From NCBI GenBank assembly GCA_965277745.1, contig OZ255837.1, positions 682,001 through 746,000 on the forward strand: a stretch of DNA of 64,000 nucleotides, read 5' to 3'. Positions within the stretch are counted from its first letter, which is position 1; each line of letters starts with the position of its first letter. The notes under the pieces were generated by a model. It saw only the letters and a list, made by a program, of their open reading frames with translations. It was not told the DNA's origin and made no database searches. Shown piece after piece: positions 46,649 through 55,210 of the stretch. The position numbers and the translations under genes were made by a program. This DNA is from G965277745 sp965277745. Lineage in GTDB: Bacteria > Pseudomonadota > Gammaproteobacteria > Cardiobacteriales > Cardiobacteriaceae.

Positions 46649-47208
46649 GCCGCTATGCCGATCTGATCGCCGCTCTCGATCCGCCGGTCAGCTACCGGGT
46701 CGGCGGCGGCGACGCCTGGCCTTCGGCGGCCGGCGGAGTGCTGACACAGATAGACCGCCGTGCCGTCGCCTTGCTTGGCGCGCCGTTTGCGGATTCGGCC
46801 AATGATTATCTCGCCCGTTGGGAGCGCCTCCTCGCGATCGCTGCGGCGGCGGACGTGTCGATGGCCCGGCGCGCGGAGACCGTGCGGGCGCGTCTTGTCG
46901 CGCTCGGCGGACTGAGCAAGGTTTATTTTATCGATCTCGCGGCGTCTTTGGGCTACACGATCACGATCGACGAGCTCGAGCCGTTCTGCGCCGGGCGCAA
47001 TCGCGCCGGCGATCCGCTGGCGAGTCCGGATATCGTCTGGACGTGGCGCGTCAACGTGCAGGACAAACGTCCGGTCGTGTACCGCTTTCGCGCGGGCGCG
47101 GCGAGGAGCGGCGACAAACTCTCCAGTTACGGCATTGCGGCGATCGAGGAGATGTTCCTGCGCCTCAAACCGGCGCACACGACCTGCGTTTTCAGTTATC
47201 AGGAGTAA
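46645..47208 (+). CDS. DUF2313 tail protein / Mu gp48
   Basis: 187-aa YmfQ/gp48-type tail protein, located as usual between gp47 and the tail fibre. Features: MSRYADLIAALDPPVSYRVG, NDYLARWERLLAIA and SLGYTITIDELEPFCAGRNR. The ATG overlaps the gp47 stop. Confidence 0.88.
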   Translation: MSRYADLIAALDPPVSYRVGGGDAWPSAAGGVLTQIDRRAVALLGAPFADSANDYLARWERLLAIAAAADVSMARRAETVRARLVALGGLSKVYFIDLAASLGYTITIDELEPFCAGRNRAGDPLASPDIVWTWRVNVQDKRPVVYRFRAGAARSGDKLSSYGIAAIEEMFLRLKPAHTTCVFSYQE

Positions 47209-47214
47209 TAAGTA

Positions 47215-48150
47215 ATGCAAAAGATACAGACAAAAGACGAGCAATTCCATGACGGTGACGGACGAACCGAAATGGGCACCGTCGTTACCGCTAAATTTCT
47301 CAATGACGTCCAGAACGAGCTCTGCCATGTCATCGAGAGCGCCGGCATCGATCTCGATGCGACCGACAACACGCAGTTACTGCAAGCCTTTCTGGCGGTG
47401 CTGCGCAAGACCCTGTCGGCGGGCGATTACGCGAGTAAATCGGAGGTGCGAAAAAAACTTGACAAAACCGCCAAAGCGGCAGACGCCGACAAGCTCGATG
47501 GACATGACGCGGGGTATTTCGCGACATCGGACGCCGTGGAAGGCAAAGTAAGCAAAACCGGCGATAGAATGACGGGGCATTTGACGTTTGACAACATAAA
47601 TAATCCAACGTTTGATGAGATAGATACTCCTCTGTCGGTAATAGACGATATAAAAATCCTGTCTAGAGATAAAAATGTAAATATTGGTCTTATCTACGGT
47701 CGGATGAAAGAAATAGAAAATCTGGAAACCAATATCTACCTCGAACAAAGAAAAGAAGGAGAAAGCGATTATAGATTTTATATTAGATTGGCGAAATCCG
47801 GGTCTAGTCAATTTTGGTCATTCCGCAGCGACGGCCATCTCTACGGGCCGCATGGCAAAATCGTCAACGCAAAAGACGAGTCGTTCAGTATCGGAAGTTA
47901 TACGATAGCTATCGTGCGCAGTCATAAATCTCTTCCGCGTAATAATCTAGTATCCGGTGCGGAATTTTTCGATAGCGACATCGGCGGCGATTTGGGCAAT
48001 GATTTTTCCGCGGAAAGATGGTGGTTGGGTAATAGAAATGTTGGCGGCTTGCCGGGCACATGGCGCGTGATGAATCCCGTAAACGCTTACGGGGATTACA
48101 GAAGTAACAACTCGTGGTGCACAATTAATTTAATCAAGAGGGTAGCGTAA
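47215..48150 (+). CDS. Phage tail fibre protein
   Basis: 311-aa fibre that would bind the host surface. The N-terminus (MQKIQTKDEQFHDGDGRTEM, GTVVTAKFLNDVQNELCHVI) attaches to the baseplate, then ADADKLDGHDAGYFAT and KTGDRMTGHLTFDN, typical fibre shaft repeats. From about 47590 the base composition becomes clearly AT-rich to about 47810, unlike the flanking GC-rich phage genes. This suggests the receptor-binding part was exchanged. Confidence 0.88.
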   Translation: MQKIQTKDEQFHDGDGRTEMGTVVTAKFLNDVQNELCHVIESAGIDLDATDNTQLLQAFLAVLRKTLSAGDYASKSEVRKKLDKTAKAADADKLDGHDAGYFATSDAVEGKVSKTGDRMTGHLTFDNINNPTFDEIDTPLSVIDDIKILSRDKNVNIGLIYGRMKEIENLETNIYLEQRKEGESDYRFYIRLAKSGSSQFWSFRSDGHLYGPHGKIVNAKDESFSIGSYTIAIVRSHKSLPRNNLVSGAEFFDSDIGGDLGNDFSAERWWLGNRNVGGLPGTWRVMNPVNAYGDYRSNNSWCTINLIKRVA

Positions 48151-48692
48151 TGAGTTACGGAATAAAAAACTGCATCTGGAACGACGCCGAGCACACGAGC
48201 TTTGACTGTGTCTGGACACATCCCGAGCTTGGGGACATCCCGTTTACGGCGTCGCCTGATGATCCCGATGCAACCGGAAAAGCACTGTTCGCCTGGGCAC
48301 GCGAACACGCCGAAATCGCCGAACCCAATCCCGCAAAACTGTTCGCCGAAGCGAAAACGGCGGCAATCGCCAACGTAAGCGCCGCAGCCGCCGAGGCGAA
48401 AAGCGCGGACATCGACTATCAAGGCGTATCTTATCAAGCCGACGCGCGCGCCGAGAAGGCGCTCAGCGACCGCATCGCGATACTCCAGGCGTCCGGCAAC
48501 ACCAAGGCGATGACCACCTGGATCGCCGCCGACAATAGCCAGCACGACCTGAGCTTTGCCGACCTTGCCGCTCTCGCCTACGCGATCGCCGAGCGCAAGC
48601 AACGGATCGTCCTGCGCGCACGGGAAAAAAAGGACGCGATCGCAAAAGCGAAGACGGTTAAAGCGGTCGAGAAAATCAACCTTGCGCTATAG
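48150..48692 (+). CDS. Tail-fibre assembly-type protein (DUF4376-like)
   Basis: 180-aa protein directly after the fibre, the place of tail-fibre assembly chaperones. The C-terminal half (DYQGVSYQADARAEKALSDR, TTWIAADNSQHDLSFADL) matches DUF4376-type regions. The start overlaps the fibre stop by one base (TAATG). Confidence 0.8.
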   Translation: MSYGIKNCIWNDAEHTSFDCVWTHPELGDIPFTASPDDPDATGKALFAWAREHAEIAEPNPAKLFAEAKTAAIANVSAAAAEAKSADIDYQGVSYQADARAEKALSDRIAILQASGNTKAMTTWIAADNSQHDLSFADLAALAYAIAERKQRIVLRAREKKDAIAKAKTVKAVEKINLAL

Positions 48693-48729
48693 TATTTGAT
48701 ACCCCCTGCCGGTTTCGTCCGCAGGCCGC

Positions 48730-48756
48730 GAGGCTCCGCAAGGAGCCTCTGCTTTT
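48730..48756 (+). terminator. Rho-independent terminator after the phage tail module
   Basis: Perfect 8-bp stem GAGGCTCC-GCAA-GGAGCCTC followed by TGCTTTT. It ends the rightward phage transcript and lies between it and the convergent integrase gene. Confidence 0.85.
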
Positions 48757-48766
48757 CCCCGGCAAG

Positions 48767-49753
48767 TCAATCCAGCAACTTCACCAGATGATCGTCATCT
48801 GGATTGTAATAGGTGTTGAGCAATATCTTCAAATCCTTGTGTCCGCTGATCTTGGCCAAGTCCATCGGATTGGCGATTTTCTTCGCCAGCCGCGTCAAAG
48901 CGGTGTGGCGCGTGTCGTGGAAATGGATATGCGCAAGCGCCGCCGGACGGTATCTGCGGAACAGCGCATCAAGTGATTGCGAAGTGATGGGCACCGGCAG
49001 ACCGTCCGGCAGCAAAGACAACAGATCGAGCGCGGCAGAGGACAACGGCACCCGCCTGTCCTCGCCGTTTTTCGTGTCGCGCAGCAGCGCGATGCGTCCG
49101 GTGATGTCCTCTGGTTGCAGTTTGAGTATCTCGCCGGCGCGCATCGCTGTTTCCAAGGCGAACAGGAAACACCAGGCGGTCATCTGTCTGGGTGTCTCCG
49201 GCCTTTCCCCTCTGACGTAGGCCAATGCATCGATAATTGCGCCTTGCTGGCAGGACGTAATGATGTTATCCCTTGCCTTCCCTTTTTCCGGTCGTTGGAC
49301 AAGCCTAAACGGGTTTTCCGGCAGAGTAATACCCCATCCTCTGATTGCGTGATTGTACGCGGCGCTGAGTGTGTTCCATTCTCGATTTACCGAGGCACCG
49401 GACACGCTCTTCAAACGCTGATTACGCCAGCGGGCAATATCGTGCGGCGTAATACCGGTTATCGATTGATTGCGCAGATTGGGAAAATCACGCAAAAAAC
49501 GGTTGATTCGGATCGTTTCCGTTCGCGATGATTTTTTGGACGGTGTCACTTCATCCCGATAACGGGACAAAATCATCCCCAAGGTCAAGCGGGATAAAGC
49601 CGATTCGGTGTATGACGACGCGAAATTTTCTTCAAACTTCGCCGCCCACGCGAGCGCTTCGCGCTTGGTATCGAAAGTCTTGGTTTTCTTCGGGTAGCCC
49701 TTTCTCCGAATGACAGCTTTCCAGCGCTTTCCGACTCTTTCAAGCGAAGCCAT
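48767..49753 (-). CDS. Tyrosine integrase adjacent to tRNA-Leu
   Basis: Site-specific recombinase of 328 aa from the ATG with GGAG upstream (MASLERVGKRWKAVIRRKGY). N-terminal arm-binding domain, SAM-like core (IRINRFLRDFPNLRNQSI) and catalytic domain with Arg in AMRAGEILKLQPED, His-Arg in HFHDTRHTALTRLA, SGHKDLKILLNTYYNP with the nucleophile tyrosine. Its 5' end faces the 3' end of tRNA-Leu 109 bp away, the usual position of attL. The integrase belongs to an integrated element different from the Mu-like phage, most of which has been replaced. Confidence 0.9.
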   Translation of the reverse strand: MASLERVGKRWKAVIRRKGYPKKTKTFDTKREALAWAAKFEENFASSYTESALSRLTLGMILSRYRDEVTPSKKSSRTETIRINRFLRDFPNLRNQSITGITPHDIARWRNQRLKSVSGASVNREWNTLSAAYNHAIRGWGITLPENPFRLVQRPEKGKARDNIITSCQQGAIIDALAYVRGERPETPRQMTAWCFLFALETAMRAGEILKLQPEDITGRIALLRDTKNGEDRRVPLSSAALDLLSLLPDGLPVPITSQSLDALFRRYRPAALAHIHFHDTRHTALTRLAKKIANPMDLAKISGHKDLKILLNTYYNPDDDHLVKLLD

Positions 49754-49861
49754 GAGGGACACTCCAAGGGACACTTCATATCCAATGGTATCATTTCTCG
49801 GCGCATGACGTCCCCTAGGGGACAGTTATAAGCTGGAATCACTGATAAATAAAGGGTTTCT

Positions 49862-49948
49862 TGGTGCCCAGAAGAGGACTCGAACCTCCATGACCTTGCG
49901 GTCACTAGCACCTGAAGCTAGCGCGTCTACCAATTCCGCCATCTGGGC
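49862..49948 (-). tRNA. tRNA-Leu(CAG)
   Basis: 87 nt including encoded CCA. Acceptor GCCCAGA/TCTGGGC, anticodon stem CTAGC/GCTAG with loop TTCAGGT (anticodon CAG), a long variable arm typical of class II tRNAs, and T-loop GGTTCGAGTCC. Lies 6 bp downstream of tRNA-Thr in the same transcript. Likely integration target of the neighbouring integrase. Confidence 0.97.
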
Positions 49949-49954
49949 ATATTG

Positions 49955-50030
49955 TGGAGCCGGAGACAGGAGTCGAACCCGCGACATCCTCATTACAAGT
50001 GAGGCGCTCTACCAACTGAGCTACTCCGGC
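49955..50030 (-). tRNA. tRNA-Thr(TGT)
   Basis: 76 nt including CCA. Acceptor GCCGGAG/CTCCGGC, anticodon arm CCTCA-CTTGTAA-TGAGG (anticodon TGT) and T-loop GGGTTCGACTCC. First gene of a Thr-Leu tRNA transcript. Confidence 0.97.
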
Positions 50031-50059
50031 TTGTGTTATCCTCCGCCATTGCGCGGCTT

Positions 50060-50087
50060 ATTCTAGCGACTTTTCGTAAAGAGTCAA
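50060..50087 (-). promoter_or_regulatory. tRNA promoter
   Basis: On the minus strand TTGACT, 16-bp spacer, TAGAAT, about 30 bp upstream of tRNA-Thr. A GC-rich stretch after the -10 resembles a stringent discriminator. Confidence 0.75.
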
Positions 50088-50546
50088 GCAGAGACAGGAC
50101 TTTCGCGCGATACAAGAAAGCGGGGGCTTGCGTGCGCAACGCATCCCCGGCGACGGTGTTCTCGCCCGAGACGAAAGAAGCGCCTTACGGAAGTGGATTG
50201 ACTCCGGTGCGGCTTTCGGCAAGACCACTTCCTTTATTTCTGCAGTATAACCCGCAAAAACGGGCATCCGTTATCGACCGCCCGTCTTCCACCATTAGGC
50301 CGCATATTCGGCATATATGGTGTCATGAAAGTTTATTTTTTCAATTCCTTATCTGTTCTTATAAGCCTTTTGTCATTATGATTCTAATTTGGATATTATC
50401 CCAAGCCATGGGAGGATGAACCGTTCCGACCTCTTATAGCTTATCCAAATAACAATCATTCAATTTGAAAGAGCTGGTCTATATCGCAGTTGATTTTTCT
50501 TCTTGAAGCTTTAACCTGCGCCCATTTATTCTCTATGGGGATTAAG
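50088..50546. other. Gene-free region between tRNA genes and IS481 remnant
   Basis: About 460 bp with no supportable gene. A 128-codon open frame on the plus strand has no homology or good start. The sequence becomes AT-rich towards the IS end at 50547. Confidence 0.5.
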
Positions 50547-51091
50547 TGTCACATCCCGTGAGGTAGTCTGGCTGTTTCTTGAACAACTCAGGCTTGAGTT
50601 TATGCCAGTCCTTCATCGTTTGCCATGGCGTCCTGCCGGCCCAAAGCTGATTGGGGAAGCTGCTCGTTGTAGAGCCACACGTAGCGGTGCAGCGTGGCTT
50701 GCAGCTCCTCTCCAGATCACAAGTGATGGCTTTGCAGCACCTCTTCGATGCGACCGTTGAACCGTTCGACCATGCCGTTTGTCTGCGGCGACTTTGTCGG
50801 GGTGAGGCGGTACGCGATATCAAGGGCGGCACAGAGCCTGTCAAATTCATGCTCGCCTGTCGCGGCGCGTTTGCGCACCCCAAAGAGCCGATCGCTGAAC
50901 GCTTTTCCGTTATCCGTTAGCACCGTGCGGATCCACATCGGGCAGGCGCGCTCCAGGTCGCGCAGGAAACGCCGGGCGTTGGTGGCCGTCTTGCTGTCGG
51001 AGATCCTGATAAAGACCCAATGGCTTGCCCTGTCGATCGCAACGAACAGGTAACGGCGACGGCTCTCATCGGCCATTTGTGGCAGGTATTA

Positions 51092-52183
51092 ATCCGGTGT
51101 CAATTTACATCTGATATCATGCGCGCATGAATACAGATGCACGCAAGCTCAGCCCAGAGCAACAGGAACTCCTGAGACAGAAGGCGATACGATTACGCGA
51201 GAAAGGCAAAACTTTTCGCCAGATTGGTCAACTTCTTGACGTTCACCCCGACACAGTTGGACGCTGGTATCAGTGCTATGAAGTCGGTGGTGCCGAGGCT
51301 ATCGCCGTTCAAAAGCGCGGCCCTGAAAATAAGCCAAGGCGACTGACTGAACAGCAAGAACAGCTTGTCATTAAAGCAATCCGTGATCAGATGCCTGACC
51401 AGCATAAGCTCGACTTTGCGCTTTGGACACGGCGTGCAATTGCTCAATTGATTAAACAATTCTGGGGTATCGATATCCCAGTTCGTCCGATGGGCGATTA
51501 CCTTAAGCGCTGGGGTTTTACGCCTCAAAAGCCTTTGAAGAAGGCTTGGGAGCAAAACCCATCTCGCGTTGATGCTTGGCTGAAGGAGGAGTATCCGCAG
51601 ATCAAAGCTCGCGCAAAGGCAGAGAATGCCCAGATTTTCTGGGGTGACGAAACGGGAATGAAGAATCACACCCAACAGGGTCGGTGCTACGCGCCAAAAG
51701 GGCAAACACCGGTGCAGCCTTTGCCAGCGAAGCGAGTATCACTCAACATGATTTCGGCAATCACCAATCAGGGCACTGTGCGATTCATGTTGTACGAATC
51801 GACCATGACAGCCAAGGTTCTGAAGAAATTCTTACGCGCGCTGATCGAATCAACGCCTGGTCAGGTATTTCTGATTCTGGATCACTTGCGAGTACACCAC
51901 GCAAAGGTCGTTAAGCGCTGGTTGGAGCGAAAGACTGTTAAGCGATATTTGGAAGTCTTCTTTCTGCCAGCTTACTCCCCAGAGTTAAATCCGGATGAAT
52001 ATCTACACTGTGACCTGAAAGGCATGGTACATAGTGGCGCAGTGGCACGTTCGGTTAGCGACCTAAAGAAGCGTACACGATCCTGCATGTTGAAGCTTCA
52101 GCGTCGTCCTGAACGGGTTAAAAAATACTTTGATGCAGAGTCAATCGCCTATGCTACATAACCTATATAAATTGCCGCCAGGT
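51092..52183 (+). mobile_element. IS630-family element, second type, copy 2 (1092 bp)
   Basis: Ends ATCCGGTGTCAATTTA (left) and ACCTGGCGGCAATTTA (right, inward), flanked by TA on both sides (51090-51091, 52184-52185). Inserted in an IS481 transposase gene. Nearly identical to 21576-22667. Confidence 0.93.
51127..52161 (+). CDS. IS630-family transposase, intact copy
   Basis: 344 aa. N-terminal double helix-turn-helix (KGKTFRQIGQLLDVHPDTVG; RRAIAQLIKQFWGIDIPVRP), first catalytic Asp in IFWGDETGMKNHTQQGR, second in LILDHLRVHHAKVVKRW and Glu in PAYSPELNPDEYLHCDLKG. Unlike the copy at 21611 it has the Trp codon and no stop, so it can act for both. One difference is QCYEV for QRYEV. Confidence 0.94.
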   Translation: MNTDARKLSPEQQELLRQKAIRLREKGKTFRQIGQLLDVHPDTVGRWYQCYEVGGAEAIAVQKRGPENKPRRLTEQQEQLVIKAIRDQMPDQHKLDFALWTRRAIAQLIKQFWGIDIPVRPMGDYLKRWGFTPQKPLKKAWEQNPSRVDAWLKEEYPQIKARAKAENAQIFWGDETGMKNHTQQGRCYAPKGQTPVQPLPAKRVSLNMISAITNQGTVRFMLYESTMTAKVLKKFLRALIESTPGQVFLILDHLRVHHAKVVKRWLERKTVKRYLEVFFLPAYSPELNPDEYLHCDLKGMVHSGAVARSVSDLKKRTRSCMLKLQRRPERVKKYFDAESIAYAT

Positions 52184-52677
52184 TAATATTACACGTCGAT
52201 GTGGATGTAAGCCGGGCTCATCGGCCTTGAAGGCGCTGTGTTTGGGCCGGGCGCCACTGCTTTGAGGTCACCGAGGTTCCCCACGCCATGACGACGCAGG
52301 CAACGATCCAGACCAGAGCGTGAGGCATTCGGGTTCAGGAACTCACGCACCACCGCCAGCAGGTCATCGAGCGAGATCAAGAGCATCTTGGGTAAGGCCA
52401 ATTCGATGGCCTCTTGGGCAGGTGTCAGGGTGGTTTGCAGACGATGCGGCGTATGGTTACGATCGGCCACGCTATCGCGCTTGCGCCATTTGCAAACGGT
52501 TTGTTCCCTGGTCCCATAACGCTCGGCAAGAACCCGGGCCGGTTCATCACGGGCCTGTATTGCCGCCCTGATCTTCGGTGCCGTCGTCGCTTGGCTGTGA
52601 AGCTCGATCAGCATGACGCTCTCCCGTTGCCCATCTCGGTCAAAATACAGCGTGCCATGAAAAGCCCTGATCGACTA

Positions 52678-53511
52678 GGGTCAGGACCCATTGATTTCCA
52701 AGGTCTGGCGTGATTCAGCGTTCAGAAAAACGAGCGGTGACATGTCTGATCTCTTCTGGTTGAGCGACGCACAGATGGCGCGCTTGCAACCCTAATTTCC
52801 GAAGTCCCACGGCAAGCCACGCGTCGATGATCGGCGTGTGTTGAGCGGCATTATCTTCATCAATCGTAATCGCTTGCGGTGGAGCGATGCGCCCACTGCC
52901 TATGGGCCACACAAGACGCTCTACAACCGATGGAAGCGGTGGAGCGACAAGGGTATCTTTGCCCGGATGATGGTCGGTCTGGCCACCAAGCACGGCGAAG
53001 AGAAGATGATTATGATCCACGCGACCTACCTGAAGGCACATCACACAGCGACCAGTTTGAGCGTCAAAAAAAGGGGGGCGTGGACGCCTGATTGGCCGCA
53101 CCAAGGGCGGCATGAACACCAAGCTGCACGCCATCTGCGACAGCCAGGGACGCCCGCTGAAACTGTTTGTCACCGCGGGACAGGTCAGCGACTACATCGG
53201 GGCGCGGGCATTGTTGAGTAGCCTGCCGGACGTCGATTGGCTGCTCGGGGATCGCGGCTACGACGCCGATTGGTTCCGAGAAACGTTGCAAGACAAAGGG
53301 ATACGCGCCTACATCCCCGGTCGGAAACAACGCAAGACGCCAGTCAAATACGACAAGCGACGATACAAACGCCGAAACCACATCGAGATCATGTTCGGCC
53401 GGCTCAAAGACTGGCGACGCGTAGCGACCCGATACGACAGGTGCCCGAAGGTCTTCCTGTCAGCCATCGCCCTCGCCGCACTCGTCATTTTCTGGTTATG
53501 AGTGCTGACCC
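52678..53511 (+). mobile_element. IS5-family (IS427-type) element, 834 bp, TA-flanked
   Basis: Left end GGGTCAGGACCC and right end GGGTCAGCACTC (inward), flanked by TA on both sides in a CTAG context. The right-hand CTAG was then used by IS630 copy C, which starts at 53514. Confidence 0.85.
52742..53501 (+). pseudogene. IS5-family transposase with stop and frameshift
   Basis: MSDLFWLSDAQMARLQP is followed by TAA (52793-52795), then FPKSHGKPRVDDRRVLSGII and the wing region in the same frame. At A7G6 (53066-53078) the homology moves to another frame (KKGGRGRLIGRTKGGMNTKL), which carries LLGDRGYDADWFRE and RRNHIEIMFGRLKDWRRVAT. IS427-type elements can use programmed frameshifting at such A-runs, so the shift may be natural; the TAA is a true lesion. 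Confidence 0.85.
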
Positions 53512-53513
53512 TA

Positions 53514-54711
53514 GTCACCTGAATCTAAAGTTCGCCGCATAATGTTTGATCAGCACGTTGGCAAAAGCGCCTGACGGAGGCCAGGATTTCATCAGCAGAT
53601 TTCGTCCATTTGAAAGGCTTTGGGTTCTCGTTGTGGCACTGAATGAATTTGGTGATATCGGCTTCCAGGGATTTGACAGAGGTATGCGCTCCCCGCTGTA
53701 ACTGTTTGCGGGTGAGTTCGGCAAACCAACGCTCGACCTGATTGATCGATGATGCCGATGTGGGGGTGAAGTGGAGGTGGTAGCGCGGTCGGCGGGCGAG
53801 CCACGCTTTGACCTCCTTGGTTTTGTGGGTGGCGTAATTGTCCATGATGATATGGATATCCAGATCATCGGGCATATTGGCGTCGATTTCCTTCAGAAAG
53901 GACAGAAACTCTTTGGCCCTGTGGCGCTTGTAGCATTTCCCGATCACAAAGCCGCTGGCCACGTCGAGAGCCGCGAACAGCGATGTCGTGCCATGACGCA
54001 CATAATCGTGGGTCTGCCGTTCGGGGATGCCGGGGGCCATTGGCAGAATGGGTTGGGAGCGGTCCAATGCCTGGATCTGGCTCTTCTCGTCAACGGACAA
54101 CACCAAGGCCCGGTTGGGCGGCGAGAAATAGAGGCCGACGATATCGCGAACCTTCTCGACGAACAAAGGGTCACTGGACAGTTTGAAGGTATCGCTGCGA
54201 TGGGGTTGGAGGCCAAAGGCATTCCAAATGCGGCGGATCGTCGTGTGTGACAGGCCTGTTTCCTTCGCCATCGAACGGATGGACCAATGGGTGGCGTCAC
54301 GGGGCTTGCTGTGCAATGTCCGTTCAATGACCGCCGCGACCTGATCGTCTTCAACTGTGCGCGGGCGGCCGGGGCGTGCCTCATCGAGAAGGCCGTCCAC
54401 ACGATCCTTGACGAACCGCCGCCGCCACTTGCCCACCGTGTGCTCGTGAAATCCGAGCTCGGCTCCAACCTCCTTGCTCGAAAGCCCGTCGGCGCAACGC
54501 AGGACCATCCGGTATCGATCGGAAAAAGAACGGGGAGCCCGGTGTCGCCGAACCTGACGCTCAAGGTAGTCACGCTCCTCAGAACTCAAAACCAATGGCG
54601 GTGATGGCCGCCCCTTTCTGCCTGGCATAAAACACCCTCCGGGATAGTCAAACGTCCCAGAGTCTATGTCTCCTCAATCAATTTATGAAGCGATTTTCAG
54701 TTCCATATGAC
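53514..54711 (-). mobile_element. IS630-family element, copy C (1198 bp)
   Basis: Third copy of the 1198-bp unit, TA on both sides, directly abutting the IS5-family element. Its far side joins the non-coding sequence downstream of the ner gene of Mu-like remnant 3. Confidence 0.93.
53525..54628 (-). CDS. IS630-family transposase (copy C)
   Basis: Intact 367-aa frame. Differs from copy A by SASSINQ for SASWINQ (shared with copy B) and RKQLQRG for RKQVQRG. DDE residues present. Confidence 0.92.
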   Translation of the reverse strand: MPGRKGRPSPPLVLSSEERDYLERQVRRHRAPRSFSDRYRMVLRCADGLSSKEVGAELGFHEHTVGKWRRRFVKDRVDGLLDEARPGRPRTVEDDQVAAVIERTLHSKPRDATHWSIRSMAKETGLSHTTIRRIWNAFGLQPHRSDTFKLSSDPLFVEKVRDIVGLYFSPPNRALVLSVDEKSQIQALDRSQPILPMAPGIPERQTHDYVRHGTTSLFAALDVASGFVIGKCYKRHRAKEFLSFLKEIDANMPDDLDIHIIMDNYATHKTKEVKAWLARRPRYHLHFTPTSASSINQVERWFAELTRKQLQRGAHTSVKSLEADITKFIQCHNENPKPFKWTKSADEILASVRRFCQRADQTLCGEL

Positions 54712-54746
54712 TAGCTCTTTTGCGCTGTAATACTTTTTAATTGTAT

Positions 54747-55025
54747 TCATGCATGCTCCCGTTTAATATTCCGTATAGTCGGAATAAAATTACGTGCGGC
54801 GAAGCGTTCAGGCCAGATGGTTTCAGGTGCGATACCAATAGCTTGAGCAATCAGTCGTTCAGATTTGGGATAAGACTTATCTAGAGCAGACCGCAAGGTG
54901 CTGGGACTGATACCATGGGCTTTGGCTAGACTGTTAATAGACCATCCGCATTTGTGCAACGCAGCAACAACATCCGCACGATGCCAGTCGAGCGATTTTT
55001 TTTGTGGTTTTGGTACGTTCTTCAT
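54747..55025 (-). CDS. Ner-like DNA-binding protein (element 3)
   Basis: 92 aa from the ATG preceded by AGGAAACACCG (MKNVPKPQKKSLDWHRADVV). Ner/Nlp helix-turn-helix: AALHKCGWSINSLAKAHGIS, STLRSALDKSYPKSERLIAQ and PETIWPERF. The C-terminal extension FIPTIRNIKREHA is unusual for the family. Intact, but its target early genes have gone. Confidence 0.87.
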   Translation of the reverse strand: MKNVPKPQKKSLDWHRADVVAALHKCGWSINSLAKAHGISPSTLRSALDKSYPKSERLIAQAIGIAPETIWPERFAARNFIPTIRNIKREHA

Positions 55026-55081
55026 CGGTGTTTCCTGACTGTGTGGGAAAGGGTATTTAAACATGCACGTATAAATAAGTC

Positions 55082-55196
55082 AACATGAATATAGAATATT
55101 CATGTTAAAAATCATCAATTTTTAAATAAATTTGTTGATTTTACAGATTTTTTAACATTTTTGAAAAATTTAACGTGCAAGTTAAATGTGCAAGTT
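55082..55196 (+). promoter_or_regulatory. Operator region of Mu-like element 3
   Basis: Between divergent ner3 and repressor 3 lies a perfect palindrome ACATGAATAT-AGA-ATATTCATGT (55083-55105). Next to the repressor start are two direct GTGCAAGTT words 13 bp apart (55175-55183, 55188-55196). They differ completely from the ACGGTT words of element 2, as expected for different repressor specificity. Confidence 0.65.
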
Positions 55197-55210
55197 GGAT
55201 GGAGTTAAAC

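Larger units (their letters stand above)
41008..48760 (+). mobile_element. Mu-like prophage 2, internally deleted
   Basis: Left end TGTGGGGAGG at 41008, then repressor (leftward), ner, MuA, a stub of MuB, a deletion junction near 44717, then gp45, gp46, gp47, gp48, tail fibre and tail-fibre assembly genes, ending with a terminator. Everything from late MuB through lysis, head, tail tube and tape measure is missing. The right end could not be found; 48760 is only the last phage-like base. It sits within the ner gene of element 1. Confidence 0.8.
50542..52614 (-). pseudogene. IS481-family transposase, interrupted
   Basis: Coding part of IS481 element 2: helix-turn-helix and linker before the IS630 insertion, DDE core after it. 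At least three further lesions (TAA next to the junction, TGA near 50720, frameshift near 50640) make it non-functional even without the insertion, so it was decaying already. Confidence 0.85.
50547..52650 (-). mobile_element. IS481-family element 2, split by an IS630 element and multiply mutated
   Basis: Minus-strand transposase in two pieces. The 5' piece (52614 to about 52189) runs from MLIELHSQATTAPKIRAAI to SPAYIHIDV. The 3' piece (51076 to 50542) carries SRRRYLFVAIDRASHWVFI, TVLTDNGKAF and PQTNGMVERFNGRIEEV. A 1092-bp IS630 element (51092-52183) separates them. The 3' piece also has an in-frame TGA after LQSHHL and a frameshift before MKDWHKLKPELFKKQP. The terminus is TGTCACATCCCG at 50547; the other end is uncertain. 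Confidence 0.85.

Noticed and set aside
48700..48766. Right end of Mu-like prophage 2
   Set aside because: No sequence matching the inverted TGTGGGG terminus or the CTTATTTGTC motif, and no GGGAA duplication, could be found here or before the integrase.
50033..50419. 128-codon plus-strand open frame next to the tRNA genes
   Set aside because: It overlaps the tRNA promoter antisense and lacks family features.
53066..53078. Treating the A7G6 shift of the IS5-type transposase as certain damage
   Set aside because: IS427-type elements can express the transposase by frameshifting at A-runs, so only the upstream TAA is counted as a definite lesion.
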